64,000 bases of DNA, from assembly GCA_905182305.1 (NCBI GenBank), contig CAJJBB010000006.1:186001-250000 (forward strand). The letters run 5' to 3'. The position numbers were made by a program, and so were the translations under genes. Of this stretch, positions 41,036 to 47,256 are shown piece by piece (positions within the stretch are counted from its first letter, which is position 1; every line of letters begins with the position of its first letter). Under the pieces are notes generated by a model that worked only from the letters and a program-made list of their open reading frames with translations, searched no databases and was not told the origin of the DNA. Source of the stretch: Flavobacteria bacterium MS024-2A. Lineage in GTDB: Bacteria > Bacteroidota > Bacteroidia > Flavobacteriales > Flavobacteriaceae.

Positions 41036-43957
41036 TTAAAATTTAACATTAAGATTAAACATGTATTGTTTAGATGTAGGGAATGGAGTTACTTCTATCC
41101 CACTAGAGAGTCCTGAACCACCATTTGTAGAAGTTTCAGGATCATAACTTGAATAATCAGTTACTGTGATTAAATTTCTACCTGAAAGCCCTATTCTAAC
41201 ACTAGAAATATCTTTTGATATCCAACTTAGACTATTTACAGGAAGCGTATAATAAATTGCTGCCTCTCTTAAACGCATGTAGCTAGAGGGTTCAATGAAC
41301 CGCTCTGCAACAAAACCTAAGCCAGAACGGGTGGATCCCTCAGGAGTATCAAGATCAGGTGAAACACCTCCTAAATCAGTGAGCAGTCTAGATAAATTAA
41401 TGTTTTCACCTCCTTCTTTCCAATGAATAAGGAAACTTAATTCTAAATTTTTACCAATTGAAAATTGATTATTAAATGACATTTGAAAATCTGGCTCTAC
41501 ATCACCTATTTGAGTTGGAGTTCCATTAACATTACCCACTAATTGAGTAACAGGTTGACCTTCTTGAATGTAAAAAGTACCTAATCCCAAGCCAAATCCA
41601 GCTCCTGGCTGAGGAAAAGCAGGCACACCGAGACGTGTAACTTCAGATCTATTAAACCAAAACTGAACACCAGAATTCCAAGAAAAACTATTATTATTAA
41701 TTGCATCAATATTAATTCCTAATTCAATTCCAGAATTTTTTAAATCTGCAAGGTTCGTTGTCTCAGTTCCAAAACCGCTCGAGGTAGGGAGAGTTCTGCT
41801 AAGTATTAAATCTTTTACGTTTCTATCGTAGAAAGAGAGTTGAACGCCAATTTTATTAATTAAGCGAAAATCAATTCCAGCTTCAAATTCTTTTGAGGTT
41901 TCAGGTTCAATATCTTTATCTCCCTTAAGAGATGCAATGGTAGAACCACCAACACCACCAATAGATATCTGGTTTAAACTGGTAAAAACCGATCCAAAAG
42001 AAGCAGAGGAACCAGTTTCACCATAGGCAGCTCTTAATTTAAATTGATCAATTTTAGAAAAATTCCACCAATCAAAATTTTGTAAATTTATAGCTAGAGA
42101 TGCCTTTGGAAATCCATAAAATTTATTTGGATCACCATTTAGATTTGATTTATCAACACGATATCCTGCAGTTCCAATAAATTGATCTTTATAATTTCCT
42201 TCAATTTGACCAAAATATCCAAATTCTTTAATTAGAGATTGGGTCTGACTTATCGATTGAGCAGAACCCTGTCCAAGTGTAGTTTGACCAGGAATTAACT
42301 GGGTAGCTTGGTTAAATATTAAGTCAGTATCTTTTATTAAGTTTGAAATTCCTGCCTGAGTTGTTAATGCAAGGTCTCCACTAAAAGCATCGCGATTCCA
42401 AACTGCAATACCCATAAAATTGTAATTTTTAAAATTGTTTTTACCAACACCAATAAATCCATTATCAGCTCCGTTTTGAGCTTGATGTGATTCAGGCACA
42501 TATACATAGGTTTCATTAGCAAGAAAATCAATCCCTCCATTCCAAATCATACGAACTCTGTCTTTTTCACCATCATACAATTTAGTGGTTAGTTTAGCGC
42601 TTTGAATAAAACGATTATTATTGTTGTCATTTATTGCCTTATCTCTTACAAAAACAGGATTTCCAGAATAGTTAGGGTTATTGGGATATGTTCCAGTCGA
42701 ATCAGGATTTAAATTAATCCAAGGACGAGTGAAGGCAAGTGTATATCCATAACTTAAACCACCTTCGTTTTCATTACCTGTAAAACTTCTTCTTGATTCA
42801 CTTTGGGTAAAGTTTGAGGAAATAGATAGGTCAAAAGTATCTGAAATTTCATAGTCAATATTTGCTCTAATAGAGAACCTATCAAAACCAGTATTTTTAA
42901 TTATTCCATCTTCATCTCTGTATGAAGTACCAATAAAAAATTTAGTTTTTTCATTTCCCCCAGAGGCACTAATTTTAGAATCTGTAACTAAACCTTGCTC
43001 TCCATATATTAAGTCTTCATAATCAATTAGACCCGTTGGGCTGTTAACAGCTTGATTAAAAAGTTCAGCTTCAGTAGCGCCAAAAGCATCTGTAACACTG
43101 GCAGCAGTCCATGGTCGCATACCGATTTTCTTTAATATTGTATTAAACCCTACACTTTGGTTAAAATTAATTAAAGTTTTTCCTTCTTTTCCTCTTTTTG
43201 TTGTGATTATTACCACTCCAGCATTAGCCCTTGTTCCATATATCGCAGCTGCGGATGCTCCTTTTAGAACTTCTATATTTTCAATATCACTTGGATCTAT
43301 ATCGGCAAGACTGTTGGGAGCATTTTCTTCATTTCCTCTATTTGCTCCTGAAGCAAAACGAAGTCCTGAAGGTATTTCAGCATTATTTAAGTAAACTCCA
43401 TCAATAATATACAAGGGTTGGTTATTTCCGTTAATAGATGATATTCCACGAAGACGTAATGCAAATCCTCCTCCTGGTGCTCCTGACGAAGATGTAATAT
43501 TAACTCCTGTAACCTTACCGTATAATGCACCATCAATTGTACTCTGATTTGTCTTACCAACTAATTCCTCACTTGAAACTGTTCCAACTGCATTAGCAAG
43601 ATTACTTCTTTTAACACTAGTTCCTAAACCAGTAATTACAATTTCATCTAACTGAGTGTTAGATACGGACATGATTATAGAGAGATCACTATTCGAAATC
43701 TCTTGTCTAATGGTAGCATATCCGATGTAAGAAAAGATTAAGATGTCTCCTTGGTTAGCATTAACTTTAAAATTACCATCAAAATCTGTTATAGAACCTT
43801 CATTTGTCTTTTCAACAATAACTGTGACTCCAGGTATAGGATTTGAGTCTTCATCCATAACCATTCCAGATATTTGTTGAGCATTTAATTGACTGAAAAA
43901 AGTGAAAGTTAGAGTTAAAAATAAAGCTCCAAAAAATGATTTTTGAAATTTTTTCAT
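41036..43957 (-). CDS. SusC/RagA-family TonB-linked outer-membrane transporter
   Basis: A 973-residue transporter. Signal peptide ending LNAQQ, carboxypeptidase-like domain (about 27-105, with GMVMDEDSNPIPGVTVIVEK), plug (about 110-240, with LRGISSINGNNQPLYIIDG, the usual SusC signature, and EVLKGASAAAIYGTRANAGV), then a barrel ending NLNVKF. It imports a ligand delivered by the SusD partner. With the peptidase and SusD it makes a three-gene operon read leftward. No lesion is seen in this large gene, unlike many neighbours. Confidence 0.94.
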   Translation of the reverse strand: MKKFQKSFFGALFLTLTFTFFSQLNAQQISGMVMDEDSNPIPGVTVIVEKTNEGSITDFDGNFKVNANQGDILIFSYIGYATIRQEISNSDLSIIMSVSNTQLDEIVITGLGTSVKRSNLANAVGTVSSEELVGKTNQSTIDGALYGKVTGVNITSSSGAPGGGFALRLRGISSINGNNQPLYIIDGVYLNNAEIPSGLRFASGANRGNEENAPNSLADIDPSDIENIEVLKGASAAAIYGTRANAGVVIITTKRGKEGKTLINFNQSVGFNTILKKIGMRPWTAASVTDAFGATEAELFNQAVNSPTGLIDYEDLIYGEQGLVTDSKISASGGNEKTKFFIGTSYRDEDGIIKNTGFDRFSIRANIDYEISDTFDLSISSNFTQSESRRSFTGNENEGGLSYGYTLAFTRPWINLNPDSTGTYPNNPNYSGNPVFVRDKAINDNNNNRFIQSAKLTTKLYDGEKDRVRMIWNGGIDFLANETYVYVPESHQAQNGADNGFIGVGKNNFKNYNFMGIAVWNRDAFSGDLALTTQAGISNLIKDTDLIFNQATQLIPGQTTLGQGSAQSISQTQSLIKEFGYFGQIEGNYKDQFIGTAGYRVDKSNLNGDPNKFYGFPKASLAINLQNFDWWNFSKIDQFKLRAAYGETGSSASFGSVFTSLNQISIGGVGGSTIASLKGDKDIEPETSKEFEAGIDFRLINKIGVQLSFYDRNVKDLILSRTLPTSSGFGTETTNLADLKNSGIELGINIDAINNNSFSWNSGVQFWFNRSEVTRLGVPAFPQPGAGFGLGLGTFYIQEGQPVTQLVGNVNGTPTQIGDVEPDFQMSFNNQFSIGKNLELSFLIHWKEGGENINLSRLLTDLGGVSPDLDTPEGSTRSGLGFVAERFIEPSSYMRLREAAIYYTLPVNSLSWISKDISSVRIGLSGRNLITVTDYSSYDPETSTNGGSGLSSGIEVTPFPTSKQYMFNLNVKF

Positions 43958-44281
43958 AATTTTTTTGTTTTGTTATTACATTGAAGATGTCGAAACTAGT
44001 GATTTTTTTTTTTGTTAAAAACAATATTGGATAAAAAAGAAATAAAAGATAGAGTTTTTAAAAATATTAGCTTTAATAAAATTAATATTGGTACAGAATA
44101 AAAAACCTTTTAAAATTATAATAAAACACTCCCTAATAAATCATTTATTTACTAATCTTATTTTTAAGTGTTCAGAGAATAACTTTTCGTCTTTTTCAAA
44201 GAGGGATTGTATGATCTTTTCAATGATTATGGGTTTTCAGAATCGTTTTTTATATAGATACTAGTTCTTGAATCTAGTATA

Positions 44282-44350
44282 TAACCCCAAACCTCAGTAT
44301 ATAAGACACTACATACATTGAACCCTAAATATTATATCTAATGTATTGAC
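44282..44350 (-). repeat. About 70-bp inverted repeat, right copy
   Basis: Reverse complement of 36838-36906. The minus strand reads GGGTTCAATGTATGTAGTGT and GAGGTTTGGGGTTAT. Confidence 0.85.
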
Positions 44351-44382
44351 AGAAAGAGCATTATGGATTTATTGAGTAATAA

Positions 44383-44418
44383 TTAAACCACAGGCATATC
44401 ATCTTCAGTAAGTTTAGG
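44383..44418 (-). repeat. 36-bp repeat, copy 10
   Basis: Minus-strand reading P-K-L-T-E-D-D-M-P-V-V-stop. The plus strand then has the shared leader (TATTATTAATCATAAA), an ATG and only four more codons before a stop (44474-44491). Confidence 0.9.
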
Positions 44419-44473
44419 GTTTTACGTTTTTTTAACAATAGTTTTATGTTTGAGTATTATTAATCATAAAACA

Positions 44474-44491
44474 ATGAAAATAATTGAATAA
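44474..44491 (+). pseudogene. Empty cassette: leader and start codon with no gene
   Basis: The standard leader ends in ATG AAA ATA ATT GAA TAA. After it comes TTTTAGTGGCG, like the second half of the terminators at 36.05 kb. It looks as if the gene body was deleted between start and terminator. Confidence 0.5.
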
Positions 44492-44542
44492 AAGGCCTCT
44501 GTTTTAGTGGCGACCCTCTAGTTAACTCTCGGTGGTTTTTAT

Positions 44543-44722
44543 TTAGTCGCTTTTCTTAAAGTAGTATTTACGAATAAGCATATAAGCACCAAGACCAAAA
44601 ATAAAAGCACCTGTAGGATAGCCATTAAACTTGAAGCCATTACTTAAAAAATAATGTAATATGAGAAGTAATCCAATTGATGTATAAACTTCAGCTTCTT
44701 TTTTTTTAAAAAATCTCTTCAT
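44543..44722 (-). CDS. Small membrane protein, 59 residues
   Basis: From ATG 44722 (MKRFFKKKEAEVYTSIG). Two membrane helices (YTSIGLLLILHYFLSNG and GAFIFGLGAYMLIRKYYF) with a charged start. No family recognised. An upstream in-frame TTG at 44752 would add ten residues. It lies next to three further small membrane protein genes on the same strand. Confidence 0.6.
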   Translation of the reverse strand: MKRFFKKKEAEVYTSIGLLLILHYFLSNGFKFNGYPTGAFIFGLGAYMLIRKYYFKKSD

Positions 44723-44757
44723 ATCCCAAACATATTGGTCATTTTCTTTCAAATTAA

Positions 44758-44982
44758 TTACTGGATTTTATCAGTTTGAGCAGGATTATTAAGTTCTGGA
44801 GCAGAAATATTTTTATGAATATCAGTTAAGTTATTGCCCTGTATATCGTAAATGTCGCCAGTCCAAGAATCTATTATAAAAGATTCATTAACTGGAGATG
44901 GCAGAAACCTATTCGAAAATGATATTATAAGTGCTGAAATAATAATAGTGGTAGCAATTAAAAGAGTGGATTTATAATTCAT
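44758..44982 (-). CDS. Small membrane-anchored protein, 74 residues
   Basis: From ATG 44982 (MNYKSTLLIATTIIISAL), or ATG 45006 with eight more residues. One N-terminal helix, then an exported tail (ESFIIDSWTGDIYDIQGNNL) that includes a W-T-G-D motif reminiscent of short sequences about printed gene context but without a known family. Function unknown. Confidence 0.55.
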   Translation of the reverse strand: MNYKSTLLIATTIIISALIISFSNRFLPSPVNESFIIDSWTGDIYDIQGNNLTDIHKNISAPELNNPAQTDKIQ

Positions 44983-45060
44983 CAAGTAAAAATAGAACAA
45001 AGTCATAATACTACCTATAAATAAAGTAAATCGTTACTACAGATTATTTAGCACCCCCTT

Positions 45061-45450
45061 TTAATCAAGGGGTTTTTTTATAAACTCTCGGGTAGTCAAA
45101 ATCCAAGCAATTATTAAAGTAGTTCCAGCAAGAGGAGTAATAGGTCCGATCCAAGCTAATGAAAAAGAAAAATTACTTTTAAATGAAAGAATAAAAATAC
45201 TTCCTGAAAATGCAATTGTTCCCCATAGTATTAAATGGAAAATATACTTTTTTATTTTTGAAGTAGTAAAATCAATTGATGAAAGAACTAACAAACCTAA
45301 TCCTTGATAAATCAAATACCGTAACCCCACTTCGAAACTACTTAGTGATTCTGCACTGAGGATTTTTTTTAAATAATGACTCCCTAAAGCTCCAAGCAAC
45401 ATTCCCAAAACCATGAACAAACTTCCGAAAAAACGCATTTTTGTTTTCAT
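45061..45450 (-). CDS. DUF423 membrane protein
   Basis: A 129-residue protein with four predicted helices and the N-terminal pattern LGMLLGALGSHYLKK typical of DUF423 (YwdK-like) proteins, followed by FEVGLRYLIYQGLGLLVLS. Widespread family, function not established. The stop codon lies in a strong hairpin (45055-45077, CCCCTT/AAGGGG) whose T-run is on the plus strand. It is 5 bp downstream of a small membrane protein gene. Confidence 0.88.
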   Translation of the reverse strand: MKTKMRFFGSLFMVLGMLLGALGSHYLKKILSAESLSSFEVGLRYLIYQGLGLLVLSSIDFTTSKIKKYIFHLILWGTIAFSGSIFILSFKSNFSFSLAWIGPITPLAGTTLIIAWILTTREFIKKPLD

Positions 45451-45455
45451 TAAAA

Positions 45456-45644
45456 CTATTTGTTTTTTGTAAAGTAATTATTTTTCCAAAGGAAAAACAT
45501 TATTAAAAAAGTTGCTGTAAAAAAGTATTGAGAAGTTTCATTAAACGGGTCTAGGAAGTCAGTTTTATAGTCAACATCCGAAATTCCGATAAGAAACAAA
45601 ATGATTGCTGTGATAAAAGGGAAATGCTTTAAATGCTTTTTCAT
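45456..45644 (-). CDS. Small membrane protein, 62 residues
   Basis: MKKHLKHFPFITAIILFLIG, an exported loop with DVDYKTDFLDPF, and a second helix (YFFTATFLIMFFLW) with a lysine-rich end. Two helices, no known family. Co-directional with and 5 bp upstream of the DUF423 gene. Confidence 0.6.
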   Translation of the reverse strand: MKKHLKHFPFITAIILFLIGISDVDYKTDFLDPFNETSQYFFTATFLIMFFLWKNNYFTKNK

Positions 45645-45962
45645 ACCCCAAAGCTAAAAAAATGTTTTAAGGTTATCTAACTCTTTGTCTCCATATGTCT
45701 TACTGGCTTTAAAACTAGACCCTTAATAGGTTTCTTAAGAGTATATATATATTGGGAACCCTTAACATCACCCTATGGAATATTTAGACGGACTAATAAA
45801 CACCAGATTGAAGCCTTCAGATAAGGTCAAAGGGAGCTTTTAATAAATTAACTGAGACCATTTGTGACTTTTAAAATACGATTGTTTACTATTCCATGTT
45901 ATTTCGTATTATTTTAACGTGAAAACAGAACCTGTAGCTTCGATTTATTTTAACTTTGGGGC
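45645..45962. other. Intergenic stretch between divergent small membrane protein genes
   Basis: About 318 bp. Both flanking genes start from it, so it should hold two promoters. TTTATTTTAACTTTGGGG at 45946-45962 is close to the plus-strand start. I see no gene, repeat or hairpin that is convincing. Confidence 0.45.
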
Positions 45963-46151
45963 ATGGAAAAATACACAAATAGAGCTGCAATAATTTTGTA
46001 TATAAATATGTTGATTGGTCTTACTCATGGACTACATGAATTAGAGGTGATAAATTTTGTTCCAGATTCTTATTATTTTATAATTCCAGTATCTTTCTTA
46101 CTTACTTTCGCTATCTGGAATGCTTTATTGGTATTCGATAAAAAGAAATGA
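45963..46151 (+). CDS. Small membrane protein, 62 residues
   Basis: MEKYTNRAAIILYINMLIGL with two helices and the sequence THGLHELEVINFVPDSYYF between them, ending VFDKKK. It overlaps the DUF983 gene by 4 bp (ATGA), indicating translational coupling. No family known to me. Confidence 0.65.
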   Translation: MEKYTNRAAIILYINMLIGLTHGLHELEVINFVPDSYYFIIPVSFLLTFAIWNALLVFDKKK

Positions 46152-46537
46152 GAAAAATACAATCCATTCTCTTTTTAAAGTGCCCAAGGTGTCGAAAGGG
46201 GAGACTATTGGTTGGACACCCCTATCAACTGAGAAACCTTAATAAAGTTAATGAAAGCTGTACCGCTTGTCAACTCAACTTTAAAATTGAAACAGGTTTT
46301 TTCTATGGGTCAATGTACGTTTCCTATGGCCTAGGAGTGGCTTTAAGTATTAAAGTTTATATATTTCTTTCACTTTTAGGAATGGTGGATAAACCCCTCA
46401 ATATCTTTTTTATCATTTGTGGAACCCTGATTGCTTTAATGCCTTATATCAACGCCTTATCCAAGGTGATTTGGGCAGGATTATTTCTTAAATACGACCC
46501 TAACTCTCTGAGAAAAAAACCTCTAATAAATAAATGA
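46148..46537 (+). CDS. DUF983 membrane protein with zinc ribbon
   Basis: A 129-residue protein with an N-terminal CPRCRKG and a later CTAC pair that form a zinc-ribbon-like head, followed by FKIETGFFYGSMYVSYG and two membrane helices. DUF983 is widespread in Bacteroidota and alphaproteobacteria; its role is not settled. Start ATG 46148 overlaps the upstream stop. Confidence 0.9.
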   Translation: MRKIQSILFLKCPRCRKGRLLVGHPYQLRNLNKVNESCTACQLNFKIETGFFYGSMYVSYGLGVALSIKVYIFLSLLGMVDKPLNIFFIICGTLIALMPYINALSKVIWAGLFLKYDPNSLRKKPLINK

Positions 46538-46566
46538 GAAAACAAATCTGTTAGGTTGACTTGTTA

Positions 46567-46602
46567 CTAAACCACAGGCATATCAACTTCAGTAAGTTCT
46601 GG
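46567..46602 (-). repeat. 36-bp repeat, copy 11
   Basis: Minus-strand reading P-E-L-T-E-V-D-M-P-V-V-stop (TAG). No leader or gene follows in the expected direction; the end of the DUF411 gene begins 34 bp on. Confidence 0.88.
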
Positions 46603-46635
46603 GATGAAGATACAAGTAAATTAGTGGGGATTCAA

Positions 46636-47079
46636 TTATTCATAGTGCGCCCAAACACTAGATTTTCCATTAATGTCAATGGCCAAGACATCAAAATTAG
46701 CCTTTTCGTTGCTAACCTCCATCCCAGGAACATTTATTCCAGCTGGCATTCCAGGGACAGTTAAGCCTATTATATTATCAGGATTTTCTTTTATTAATTT
46801 TTTGACATCATTTGCAGGAACATGTCCTTCTATGAAGTAACCATTAATTATAGCTGTGTGGCAAGAAGCTAAATCAATTGGAAGACCAGCATTTATTTTT
46901 ATATCATACATATTAGAATCTGTATTCTTTTCTAGAATAAAATTATTGCTTTCCATATGCAGAATCCACTCATGACAACATCCACAATCAGGAGATAAAT
47001 AAACAATATCATTTTTTTTTGCTTCTTCGTTGCATGAAACAAGAATAAAGAATATAATAAGTAGTGAATATTTTTTCAT
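46636..47079 (-). CDS. DUF411 lipoprotein (copper/metal-binding type)
   Basis: A 147-residue lipoprotein (lipobox FILVSC) with the DUF411 features: SPDCGCCHEWILHM (C-x-C-C), an internal LASCHTAIINGYFIEGHVPA and the end PGMPAGINVPGMEV, rich in Met/Pro/Gly. Family members occur near copper-resistance genes and probably bind Cu or Ag in the periplasm. It lies 3' of the TonB receptor and DtxR-type regulator, which adds to a metal context. Confidence 0.85.
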   Translation of the reverse strand: MKKYSLLIIFFILVSCNEEAKKNDIVYLSPDCGCCHEWILHMESNNFILEKNTDSNMYDIKINAGLPIDLASCHTAIINGYFIEGHVPANDVKKLIKENPDNIIGLTVPGMPAGINVPGMEVSNEKANFDVLAIDINGKSSVWAHYE

Positions 47080-47100
47080 AATCTAAATTTAATAAAATAT

Positions 47101-47232
47101 ATGCCAAGACCTATAGAAAATCGAAACAAAATAACATCAGAAGTAAAAGAAAAACTACAACTACTTATAGACGATTTAATAGCTTCTTTAGACTTAAATG
47201 ACTTTATACTACATCAGTTATATAATAGATAA
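47101..47232 (+). pseudogene. Truncated copy of the small mobile-element-type gene
   Basis: An intact 43-codon frame: MPRPIENRNKITSEVKEKLQ then LLIDDLIASLDLNDFILHQL. It is nearly the same as the first half of the relic at 32668 but diverges after DLND and stops early, so the C-terminal half is lost. A short functional product cannot be excluded. Confidence 0.55.
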
Positions 47233-47256
47233 GAGGCTTGTTTTGGCTTGATATTG

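Larger units (their letters stand above)
43958..44473. other. Intergenic stretch with two repeat elements
   Basis: About 515 bp upstream of the SusC operon. It contains the right copy of the 70-bp inverted repeat and repeat copy 10. No gene is evident. The SusC promoter should lie in 43960-44100; TTG-type and A/T-rich candidates are too many to choose from. Confidence 0.55.

Noticed and set aside
45055-45077. Strong hairpin with T-run as terminator for DUF423
   Set aside because: The T-run is on the plus strand while the DUF423 gene is read leftward; no plus-strand gene ends here, so I did not call it as a terminator.
28149-46602. CRISPR array
   Set aside because: The 36-bp copies are kilobases apart, in both orientations, without regular spacers or cas genes.
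28149-46602. Integron attC sites
   Set aside because: The copies lack the paired RYYYAAC/GTTRRRY boxes and the long imperfect palindrome, and no integron integrase is present. A cassette-like behaviour remains possible by another mechanism.
46561-46764. Plus-strand frame of 67 codons
   Set aside because: It starts inside repeat copy 11 and runs antisense through the DUF411 gene.
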